NCBI RefSeq assembly: GCF_000485595.1
Contig: NW_014577131.1
Location: forward strand, 801,092 to 828,382
Source: Priapulus caudatus
Lineage: Eukaryota; Priapulida; Priapulimorpha; Priapulimorphida; Priapulidae
Length of the DNA: 27,291 bases
Reading direction: 5' to 3'
A program made the position numbers and the translations under genes. Shown here in pieces: positions 19,072 through 27,291 of this stretch (positions are counted from its first letter, which is position 1; every line of letters begins with the position of its first letter). Under the pieces are notes generated by a model. That model had not been told where the DNA came from. It did no database searches and saw nothing but the letters and a program-made list of their open reading frames with translations.

Positions 19072-20170
19072 GTACGCGGCGACGGTTTCAGCGGCAGCGG
19101 GTCGTAGGGGGCTGAAAGTCTGCGAATATCGGAAAGCAAGGTTTTACTCTATTCTCATCAAGTCCAGCATCATCCAGACTAGGCGTTATTCCATTATGCA
19201 CGGACGAAGGAGGCAGCGGACAATGAGAAAGACGAGTTTTCTGAAGCGTTACAGGGAATTCTGGCAGGAATTTCTCGCCGAAAAATGGAGATGGTCGTGG
19301 GTGACAGGAACGGACTTTTTTTGAGAAAAAAAGAAAAATCAGCAAGAACTAGTAGGCCGGCATGGCCTTCAGAGTGGTCGCAGTGACGAAGGAGAGAGGT
19401 TTGTGATGTTTTGCCCAGCGAACGTCCTTGCGATAATGTCTACAACTATATTTGCAGAATAGATAAGAATAGCCATCTGATAGGTCGCTTTGCCGTTGAA
19501 AAGAAGTACATTAGTTGGTCATCGTTAAGCAAAGGTAAGGGCCTAAGAGAATAGAGGAGCCGTCACGATCATTACCTGATAATAGTAGACAGGCGCTGAA
19601 GTTAAATAGACCTGCTAGAAAGATGACAACCGGTAAAATATATATGAAGTTAGCAAGCTGAAAGGGCCAGAAGTAAAAGAGAATACACGATCGAGCTCAG
19701 GTATAGGGCTCCGTAGGTATGGTAATTTTCTGCAGGTTCACAGATTTGATAGTCCCCTGTGTTGATCCAGTGAAACATCTGTTCATTTCATCATTATATT
19801 CTAATTCAATAAGAAAAATTATTGGGGGGTGTAGGAATATACTTGTGTTTTTTCATCAAGGATAGAGAAGGCTACCTCTGACCCTCATTGTGATCGTGAA
19901 CGTCATCACGTCTGCAATTTCGAACATTAAAACAAGCTTCCATTCCGACTCGCGTGTGCCGGTTGCCTCACTGCGTGCCGAGTGCAGGATGGCTGGCTAC
20001 ACAGGAGACACGAACCAACGCGGTGTTTACTTGTCTGTTTTACCAGCTCAACTGCAGGTCGACGTAATAAGTTGTTCTACCAATTCGCCGCGTTTCGTCG
20101 CTGAATTTCTAATGCGTCGCGCATACGTGACTGCATAGAACCACTGCCACTAGACTCGCGGACACCCTAG

Positions 20171-20507
20171 TTCTACCGGTGTAACCCCTTCTGCAGGACC
20201 GGTAAAGGTATAGTCGATCTAGCTCTACGGTGTAGGCCCCTTCGCTCTCTGCTACATGGTCTATCGCTACTGCGGCTACAGGATCGCCATCTGTAGGGGA
20301 GCGAAGGGGCTACACCGTAGAGCTAGGTCGACTATAGCTTTACCAGTCCTGTAGCAGAGAGGCGAAGGGCTACACGGAGAGCTAGGTCGACTATAGCTTT
20401 ACCGGTCCTGTAGCAGAGAGCGAAGGGGCTACACCGGTAGAGCTAGGTCGACTATAGCTTTACCGGTCCTGTAGGAGAGAGCGAAGGGGCTACACCGGTA
20501 GAGCTAG
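20171..20507. repeat. Foldback array of ~61-bp units
   Basis: An inverted arm (about 20191-20255, CTGCAGGACCGGTAAAGGTA to CTTCGCTCTCTGCTAC) is complementary to three to four direct tandem units at 20291-20507. Each of these contains GCGAAGGGGCTACACCG, TAGAGCTAGGTCGACTATAG and CTTTACCGGTCCTGTAG. A ~35-nt unique spacer lies between arms. It could fold into long hairpins. A second version is at 23156-23438. Confidence 0.85.
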
Positions 20508-20511
20508 GAAC

Positions 20512-20854
20512 GATCATGAATGTATTAATGACAACATTCATGCATCAATCCGCATGCTTTGCTTTTCGGGGGCCGATCGGCCCAAGCTCCGTAACAGCCC
20601 GTCTCCGGTGTCCACTGGACTTTTTCCGGCCACGTCAAATTTGAGATTTCGAGAATCGAAACAGAAGTCGAATCGAGAAAAACAACACCGGTTGTTATAA
20701 ATCCATATATACAAATGGTAGGGAATAAACATAGTAGCAATACATATGAATGTAACAAATCTTTTATTACATAATTCATCAGTTTGCAATGCAGTTGCAA
20801 TGCACTCATGCAAACATTCATGAACATGTTTTATGCACACTACGTTCATGATTA
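20512..20854. mobile_element. Unclassified MITE-like segment beside the Harbinger MITE
   Basis: The left end ATCATGAATGTA and the reverse complement of the right end, ATCATGAACGTA, match at 11 of 12 positions. The interior contains CATTCATG words in both orientations and no coding frame that survives in the second copy (about 23443-23795). The terminal repeats are short, so this may be a larger foldback unit rather than a transposon. Confidence 0.4.
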
Positions 20855-21161
20855 GGCCATGATAAAAATATTGTTTGTTTGCCCTCACCCGACCGACTTG
20901 CCAAAAAGGGGCCGACACAAAGTTTTTTATTGATCTTTCCCATTCTTTTTTTACAGATTGTATCACTATACATAATTATATAATCTGTAGGCAATACATT
21001 ATATGTACAAGCAAAACAAACATTCAACATAGGTATCTCCACACAAGCACCCGAGCATGTATACACCATGCTGAATTTGTAATAAAAAAAGCCTACCTAC
21101 CTACCCAAACTTTACAGCCTGGGTCGGGTGAGGGCAAACAAAGATTTTTTTAATTGTGGCT
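20855..21161. mobile_element. PIF/Harbinger-like MITE, copy 2
   Basis: Same element as 8337-8666. It begins GGCCATGATAAAAATATTG, ends TTTAATTGTGGCT, and keeps the GCCCTCACCCGACCGAC inner part of the terminal repeat. It is flanked by TTA on both sides (20852-20854, 21162-21164). Duplicated together with block 1. Confidence 0.8.
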
Positions 21162-21663
21162 TTACATGCAGACGTGATAACCGAAACACGTTATATGCTG
21201 CAGCTCGTGGTGTAACAAAAGGCGGCAAGAGCAGCACACGCTTGATTCAGAGAGAAAGATCATAAATGCTATTGAGAAGTCGCCCCGCCATAGTCACATG
21301 GAAAGGAGAAAAGAATGATGCAGGGCAAATGTTGCGGTTCAAAGCAGATGGCAGGGATGGCTGGAAAGAAACAGAAATCAGTGTAATATTAACTGATTCG
21401 GTACGGTGTATATTACAACGGCTCCTAACTAGCTCTATAGCTTTTTTCGTGAGTAAGTTAGGGAAACGATTGTTTATTTTAAAAACGTGTAAGCAAGAAT
21501 GGAAAATAATGAAGAATTAATACCCTGACTTGAGTAAGTTTAGGTGACTATCGTATATGGCAGTCTTACAAGTATCAATTATTTGCACATTAATTTGACT
21601 TATTGCTGATTACATGTGAATGAATGAGAATGAGTTAACTATACACTTATAAAGGTATTAATT

Positions 21664-22013
21664 TGAGGTGAGGTGGTTGGGGTCAGGGTGTACTGTCTGT
21701 CGTAGGGAGTAACTGAGGTGAGGTGGTTGGGGTCAGGGTGTACTGTCTGTCGTAGGGAGTAACTGAGGTTAGGTGGTTGGGGTCAGGGTGTACTGTCTGT
21801 CGTAGGGAGTAACTGAGGTTAGGTGGTTGGGGTCAGGGTGTACTGTCTGTCGTAGGGAGTAACTGAGGTTAGATGGTTGGGGTCAGGGTGTACTGTCTGT
21901 CGTAGGGAGTAACTGAGGTTATGTGGTTGTGGGCATGGTGCACTGTCTGTCGTAGGGAGTAACTGAGGTTAGGTGGTTGGGGTCAGGGTGTACTGTCTGT
22001 ACTGTGTGTACTG
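21664..22013. repeat. 50-bp minisatellite, array 3
   Basis: About seven units of the same repeat as arrays 1 and 2, running into H' copy 2. The last units are nearly identical to the last units of array 2, showing they belong to the duplicated block. Confidence 0.96.
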
Positions 22014-22017
22014 TACT

Positions 22018-22074
22018 CTCACGGTGCTTATTGCCTCCAACTTGGGCATTCCTATCAGCACGACACACTGCAAG
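22018..22074 (+). pseudogene. SLC20A: H' : diverged exon H 3' fragment with donor, copy 2
   Basis: Identical over all 57 nt to the fragment at 19015-19071, with the same donor and the same minisatellite junction before it. It has the same silent-only differences from exon H and no acceptor. Confidence 0.8.
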
Positions 22075-23155
22075 GTACGCGGTGACGGTGGCAGCGGCAG
22101 CGGGTCGTAGGGGGCTAAAAGTCTGCGAATATCGGAAAGCAAGGTTTTACTCTATTCCCATCAAGTCCAGCATCATCCAGACTAGGCGTTATTCCATTAT
22201 GCACGGACGAAGGAGGCAGCGGACAATGAGAAAGACGAGTTTTCTGAAGCGTTACAGGGAATTCTGGCAGGAATTTCTCGCCGAAAAATGGAGATGGTCG
22301 TGGGTGACACAAACGGACCTTTTTTTGAGAAAAAAAGGAAATCAGCAAAGAACTAGTAGGCCGGCATGGCCTTCAGAGTGGTCGCAGTGACGAAGGAGAG
22401 AGGTTTGTGATGTTTTGCACAGCGAACGTCCTTGCGATAATGTCTACAACATATTTGCAGAATAGATAAGAATAGCCATCTGATAGGTCGCTTTGCCGTG
22501 AAAAGAAGTACATTAGTTGGTCATCGTTAAGCAAGGTAAGGGCCTAAGAGAATAGAGGAGCCGTCACGATCATTACCTGATAATAGTAGACAGGCGGCTG
22601 AAGTTAAATAGACCGGCTAGAAAGATGACAACGGTAAATATATATGAAGTTAGCAAGCTGAAAGGGCCAGAAGTAAAAAGAGAATACACGATCGAGCTCA
22701 GGTATAGGGCTCCGTAGGTATGGTAATTTTCTGCAGGTTCACAGATTTGATAGTCCCCTGTGTTGATCCAGTGAAACATCTGTTCATTTCATCATTATAT
22801 TCTAATTCAATAAGAAAAATTATTGGGGGGTGTAGGAATATACTTGTGTTTTTTCATCAAGGATAGAGAAGGCTACCTCTGACCCTCATTGTGATCGTGA
22901 ACGTCATCACGTCTGCAATTTCGAACATTAAAACAAGCTTCCATTCCGACTCGCGTGTGCCGGTTGCCTCAGAGCGTGCCGAGTGCAGGACACGAACCAA
23001 CGCGGTGTTTACTTGGCTGTTTTACCAGCTCAACTGCAGGTCGACGTAATAAGTCGTTCTAGCGATTCGCCACGTTTCGTCGCTGAATTTCTAATGTGTC
23101 GCGCAAACGTGACTGCATAGAACCACTGCCACTAAGCTCGCGGACACCCTAGTTC

Positions 23156-23438
23156 TCTACCGGTGTAACCCCCTTCTGCAGGACCGTAAAGGTATAGTGC
23201 GATGCTAAGCTCTACCGTGTAGCCCGTCTTCGCTCTCGGCCTCCAGGTCTATCGCTACTGCGGCTAAGATGCCATCTGTAGGGGAGAGCGAAGGGCGTAC
23301 ACGGTAGAGCTAGAGTCGACTATAGCTTTACCAGTCCTGTAGCAGAGAGGCGAAGGGGCTACACGGTAGAGCTACGATCGACTATAGCTTTACCAGTCCT
23401 GTAGCAGAGAGCGAAGGGGCTACACCGGTAGAGCTAGG
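23156..23438. repeat. Foldback array of ~61-bp units, second version
   Basis: Counterpart of 20171-20507 within block 2, with one direct unit fewer and several indels (for example CTAGAGTCGAC for CTAGGTCGAC). The differing unit number shows the array is unstable or was assembled differently. Confidence 0.85.
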
Positions 23439-23795
23439 AACGATCATGAATGTATTAATGACAACATTCATGCATCAATCCCATGCTTTGCCTTTTCGGG
23501 GGGGCCGATCGGCCCAAGCTCCGTAAACAGCCCCGTCTCCGGTGTCCGCTGGACTTTTTTCCGGCCACGTCAAATTTTGAGATTCCGAGAATCGAAAACG
23601 AAAGTCGAATCGAGAAAAAAAAAACACCGGTTGTTATAAATCCATATATACCAAATGGTAGGGAATAAACATAGTAGCAATACATATGAATGTAACAAAT
23701 CTTTTATTACATAATTCATCAGTTTGCAATGCAGTTGCAATGCACTCATGCAAACATTCATGAACATGTTTTATGCACACATACGTTCATGATTA

Positions 23796-24105
23796 GGCCA
23801 TGATAAAAAATATTGTTTGTTTGCCCTCGCCCGACCGACTCGCCAAAAAGGGGCCGACACAAAATTTTTTTATTGATCTTTCCCATTCTTTTTTTACAGA
23901 TTGTATCACTATACATTATATAAATCTGTAGGCAATACATTATATGTACCAAGCAAAACAAACATTCAACATAGGTATCTCCACACAAGCACCCGAGCAT
24001 GTATACACCATGCTGAATTTGTAATAAAAAAAAGCCTACCTACCTACCCAAACTTATCAGCCTGGGTCGGGTGAAGGCAAACAAATATTTTTTTTAATTG
24101 GGGCC
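23796..24105. mobile_element. PIF/Harbinger-like MITE, copy 3
   Basis: Counterpart of the element at 20855-21161. It runs from GGCCATGATAAAAAATATTG to AATTGGGGCC, with TTA on both sides (23793-23795, 24106-24108). Confidence 0.8.
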
Positions 24106-24884
24106 TTACATGCAGACGTGATAACCGAAACACGTTATAGCTGCAGCTCGTGTGTAACAAAAGGCGGCAAGAGCAGCACACGCTTGATTCAGAGAGAAAG
24201 ATCATAAATGCTATTGAGAAGTCCCCGCCATAGTCACATGGAAAGAGAAAAGAATGATGCAGGGCAAATGTTGCGGTTCAAAGCAGATGGCAGGGATGGC
24301 TGGGAAGAAACAGAAATCAGTGTAATATTAACTGATTCGGTACGGTGTATATTACAACGGCTCCTAAACTAGCTTTCTATAGCTTTTTTCGTGAGTAAGT
24401 TAGGGAAACGATTGTTTATTTAAAAAGTGTAAGCAAGAATGTGAAAATAATGAAGAATTAATACCTGACTTGAGTAAGTTTAGGTGACTATCGTATATGG
24501 CAGTCTTACAAGTATCAATTTATTTGCCAATTAATTTGACTTATTGCTGATTACATGTGAACTGAATGAGAATGAGTTAACTATAACACTTATAAAGGGT
24601 TATAGGGAAAGACCATATGTTTTTTAATGTTGAGCAAAGTTGGCCCAAATATTTGTTTGACATTTTGTAGCCACGAACGGAGGCTGACTTTGGAAGCAGT
24701 TAATTGCCTGAAAGAGTACCAAATGCAGTTCACTAGCCCTCTACAGCTTCTGGTGCCGATGCAGGCCTCACACATCCGACCTTCAAAGATTCCTCTAAAA
24801 GTTCGATTTTCAATTCCCATGCCTGGTTCCAGGCGTGGCAGAGCGTATACCTTCAACAAGAGCAAGAGGCCACGGTAGAAACCA

Positions 24885-25300
24885 CAGGAGGTCATTGAAG
24901 GAAATATGACAGGCTACATTACTGAGCAAGATAGGAAAAAAGATTTTAAAAGTGTGGAAAATAGCAAACTTCCAGGCATGGAGCTGATAGCAGTTGAGGT
25001 ACTGAAAGCCCTTAGAGACAAGAGCAAAAAGGTAAGATAGATGACCATAGAAGGTCATTGAAGGAAATATGACAGCTACATGACTGAGAAAGATATAAAA
25101 GAATATTTAAAAAGCATGAAAAATGGCAAACCTCTAAGTCATGGATCAGATAGCAGCTGAGGTACTGAAAGCCAATGCAGACAAGAGCAAAAAGGCAAGA
25201 TAGAGACCATAGGAGGTCACTGAAGGAAAACAGACTACATGACTGAGAAAGATAGAAAAAAAAATTTAAAAAGAATGAGAGATGGCAAACTGTGAGTGGC
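24885..25300 (+). mobile_element. LINE-like reverse-transcriptase linker fragment, about 3 tandem copies
   Basis: About three ~160-bp tandem units, each starting near AGGTCATTGAAGGAAA. Unit 1 reads ITEQDRKKDFKSVENSK...VEVLKALRDKSKK. Unit 2 reads MTEKDIKEYLKSMKNGK and, in a shifted frame, DQIAAEVLKANADKSKK. Unit 3 is truncated. The pattern (T/S)E.(D/E)I...LK.MKNGK..G.D.I.AEVLKA is typical of the segment just before the reverse-transcriptase core of non-LTR retrotransposons. Frames are broken, so it is a dead fragment. Class assignment is from remembered family patterns. Confidence 0.55.
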
Positions 25301-25659
25301 TGACCGGAGTATCAGACATGCAGTCAGGTTGTTTCAACATCAGAGCGTAACACTGCCATGGGCACCAAGAGGGAAGAGGATGCAGAGTGCCAGAGAGAGT
25401 GCCAGAGGATGCAGAGTGGTGCATCGCTGAGGTCGAGTACAAACAAGTTCTGGTTTTGGTTATGAGCAGAGGCAAGAGTAGCAGCAGCTAACGGGGATGA
25501 GTGGAATGATGCTAATTTTCTGCTCTCTTTTCTGTGCGTAGAGAACGAGCTCAACAAGACTATATCGAATGTTGTGCTCGCTGAGGTTTGGTAGTAGCTG
25601 GTTATTTATAATGTAGCTGGGGATAGGTAAGATCAGAGTCCTTTTGTGTGCTGATTGAT

Positions 25660-25660
25660 A

Positions 25661-25698
<38 letters not shown>
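25660..25698. repeat. (TA)n microsatellite
   Basis: A nearly pure AT dinucleotide run of about 39 bp, just before the second copy of the exon G block. Confidence 0.95.
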
Positions 25699-25699
<1 letters not shown>

Positions 25700-26169
25700 C
25701 CAAACATCTATTTATATTCCTGTAGGTTTCGATGATATAGGTTCTACCACAATGTAAAAAATGTATATTGGTCAAACGAATACATCTGTGTCTGAAATTG
25801 AAGACATGTGGGTACCTGTTCATTAGCACCCACGATTTACTTGTGCCTCAATACCTAGAATACACCCAGAGATACATTCTACTAGCTCATTAGTCGTATA
25901 TAAGCATCCCGGGACAAACAATTCTCTGCTAAACACCCGTAGCAACATGTGACGTTGCCTAACCGAATTCGAGGCTATTTTGCTTGGCAACCAATTTAGC
26001 GTTGGCGCCAGATTACCAGATTTACGGATTTCAATTAGACATTTCTTAGTAATTAGCAGTGATATTGGACAAACTAATACGCGTCTGACTATAAGGTAAT
26101 GTACTTATTAACTACAGAAGGTGCCAGTTACTGTAGCATTCGTCAACTTTGTATAATCAATGGGCCTAT

Positions 26170-26649
26170 TATGCCTTTAAGGAGCAGCCAGTGAAGGAGG
26201 AAATAGTAAAACCAACACATTATTCTCCTTCTTGCAGGTTCTGACGTCAACTTCAATGTTTTATAATTTTATGTTTAATTATTTTAATATGTGTAAATTA
26301 CAGGTGGAGTCAAAAGGGGAGCAGCCAGCGAAGAACGAAATAGTGGAGCCCCCAGAAGCCAGCAGACTATTCAGCTTCTTGCACAGATTCTGATGTAACT
26401 GATATGTTTAATAATTTTATATGTTTAATTCGTTTTAATGTGTGTAAATTATAGGCGAAGTCGAAAACGGGGAGCCGCCAGAAACCAGCACATTATTCTC
26501 CTTCTTGCAGATTCTGGTGACAACTTTAACGTTTTACAATTTTCCATGTTTAATTATCGCGTGTAAATTGCAGGCAAAGTCGAAAAGGGAGTCACCAAAC
26601 TTTTACGTTTTATAAGTTTCCGCGTTTAATTGTCGCGTGTAAATTGCAG
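26170..26649 (+). pseudogene. Array of exon-G-like units (copy 2)
   Basis: Counterpart of 15186-15665, with copied acceptors ending at 26303, 26454 and 26573. The unit at 26304 stays open in the exon G frame: VESKGEQPAKNEIVEPPEAS then RLFSFLHRF and a stop. This shows the homology to exon G ([13 protein letters not shown]) more clearly than copy 1. No unit has the GGNDV segment or a usable donor. Confidence 0.8.
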
Positions 26650-26780
26650 GCAAAGTCAAAAAGAGCGCCGCCAGTGAGGCGAGCAATAGCGGAGCCGCCG
26701 GAAGCCAGCAAATTATTCACCTTCCTGCAGATACTGACGGCTACTTTCGGCTCGTTTGCGCACGGCGGTAACGATGTCAG
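26650..26780 (+). CDS. SLC20A: SLC20/PiT phosphate transporter, exon G, copy 2 (intact)
   Basis: 131 nt, acceptor AAATTGCAG, donor GTCAG|GTGAGT, phase 0 in and phase 2 out. This fits exon F before it and exon H after it in codon phase, although exon H lies upstream in this assembly. It reads [36 protein letters not shown] and AHGGNDV, then AG for the split Ser. The first part is the basic and Pro-rich end of the intracellular loop; the second is the start of the conserved PiT repeat with the GGND motif. Copy 1 lacks two bases of this frame. An internal pyrimidine-rich AG at 26730 would skip exactly 81 nt. Its partner exon H, if this copy is real, would lie beyond the window. Confidence 0.93.
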
Positions 26781-27063
26781 GTGAGTCTCGAGGCAGGGTT
26801 GATATTCTCGTCGGATTTCGGCGGGCCGGGCGACAGCCCGGCATCCTCTAGTAAGGTTGAGGTTGGGGCTGAAAATCGTCCAAGATGTTGGGTGGCTGGA
26901 CTGTGATGAGTAGAATCCTAAAGGGTTTCAGTCAGGGAGGGCTTCAATGAAAGAAGCGACGTTAAGTATCGACAGAAAAATTGCCCGTCTCGTAGGGAAG
27001 CAGTCCGTCGAAAAGACGGCACGCCGACTCGTTAACTAATTACTCTTGCCGGGACGATATCTC

Positions 27064-27291
27064 CATGGTTCGCACAGTCCTTGCAAAGTCCTTGAATTTG
27101 AGGGGAGTCCTTGAAAAGTACTTGAATTTAGTAAATGTTGATTTTGTGCTTGAAAAGTGCTTGAATTTCATGAAAATGTCCTTGAATTTTTAGAAAGAAT
27201 CCTTGCCTGTAATAAAAAGAAATTTTGTACCATTAATAATGTGCAAATAAAAAACTTAAAATAAAAATTTAAACTCAATCAAAATTTCGTT
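27064..27291. mobile_element. MITE-like element with CCTTGAA repeats, second copy (cut by window end)
   Basis: Begins CATGGTTCGCACAGTCCTTG like the element at 16075 and follows it for about 165 bp. It then diverges into AT-rich sequence before the window ends, so its right end is not seen. Confidence 0.55.

Larger units (their letters stand above)
18860..21655. repeat. ~2.8-kb tandem duplication, block 1
   Basis: From the end of array 2 (units with GGTTAGATGG and TTGTGGGCATGG) through H', the following ~2.6 kb and up to CACTTATAAAGG, this block is repeated in direct orientation at 21862-24598. Differences are mostly 1-nt indels plus one ~19-bp indel near 19989 / 22989. I see no conserved coding frame in the non-array part: the short open frames are broken in the other block. 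Confidence 0.95.
21862..24598. repeat. ~2.7-kb tandem duplication, block 2
   Basis: Direct repeat of 18860-21655. It ends at the same CACTTATAAAGG, after which the sequences differ: minisatellite follows block 1, while a new sequence with a LINE-like fragment follows block 2. Confidence 0.95.
24599..25762 (+). other. Unique stretch between duplicated blocks
   Basis: This segment follows block 2 and precedes the second exon G block. It holds an 83-codon open frame at 24627-24878 that I do not recognise, the LINE-like tandem fragment, GCAGAGTGCCAGAG repeats near 25380-25415 and an AT microsatellite. No SLC20 exon is seen here. Confidence 0.6.
25763..27228. repeat. 1.46-kb segmental duplication, copy 2
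   Basis: Direct repeat of 14780-16240 carrying exon G copy 2. It differs by scattered single-base insertions and deletions, often in short homopolymers. Confidence 0.95.

Noticed and set aside
18974-19324. Open frame of 116 codons repeated in the second block (MGSGCTVCTVCTV...)
   Set aside because: It starts in the minisatellite and reads the H' fragment in the wrong frame; the downstream part has no recognisable features and its end differs between copies.
19890-20138. 82-codon open frame in block 1
   Set aside because: The second block has a ~19-bp deletion and other indels that break it; no similarity recognised.
21266-21520. 84-codon open frame in block 1
   Set aside because: It is frame-shifted by single-base indels in the second block at 24208, so not under coding constraint.
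24627-24878. 83-codon open frame between block 2 and the LINE-like fragment
   Set aside because: No recognisable domain or splice context; it could be an upstream part of the degraded retrotransposon but I cannot support that.

Overview
This window reads as intronic and exonic DNA of an animal nuclear genome, probably a non-vertebrate metazoan; I cannot place it more precisely. The evidence is short GC-rich exons with GT-AG borders and consistent codon phase, long AT-richer introns, microsatellites, MITE-like elements and a 25-N scaffold gap at 14427-14451. No prokaryotic gene organisation is visible.

The only gene I can support is a plus-strand sodium-dependent phosphate transporter of the SLC20/PiT family (PF01384). 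Eight exons join in phase: A 3850-3946, B 5451-5570, C 8182-8295, D 9121-9338, E 10059-10164, F 12028-12182, G (two copies, 15666-15794 and 26650-26780) and H 17688-17958. They encode about 400 residues: two membrane segments (A, B), a long hydrophilic loop (C to the first part of G), and the start of the second conserved PiT repeat with GGNDV|SNAIGPL across the G/H junction and PISTTHCK at the end of H. The N-terminal half lies upstream and the last exon(s) were not found here.

Layout: 1-3849 is non-coding with microsatellites. 3850-12182 is a normally ordered run of exons A-F, with introns carrying hAT-like and PIF/Harbinger-like MITEs, minisatellites and a GC-rich block. From 13.5 kb onward the order is scrambled and duplicated. 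There is a broken exon H tail and a 50-bp minisatellite before the gap; then exon G with four decayed pseudo-exon units in front of it; then exon H with a ~92-bp array of copied splice acceptors in front of it; then more of the 50-bp array; then two near-identical ~2.7-kb blocks, each headed by a diverged 57-bp exon H tail (H'); then a LINE-like fragment in about three tandem copies; and last a second copy of the exon G region.

The most interesting signal is that several tandem arrays contain exon edges: the acceptor of H, the 5' part of G, and the donor end of D, with the donor of H running directly into a minisatellite. H' differs from H by 11 substitutions in 57 nt, all synonymous. Many small indels between duplicate copies suggest that some of this is haplotype duplication or noisy long-read assembly, so real tandem duplication and assembly artefact must be told apart first.
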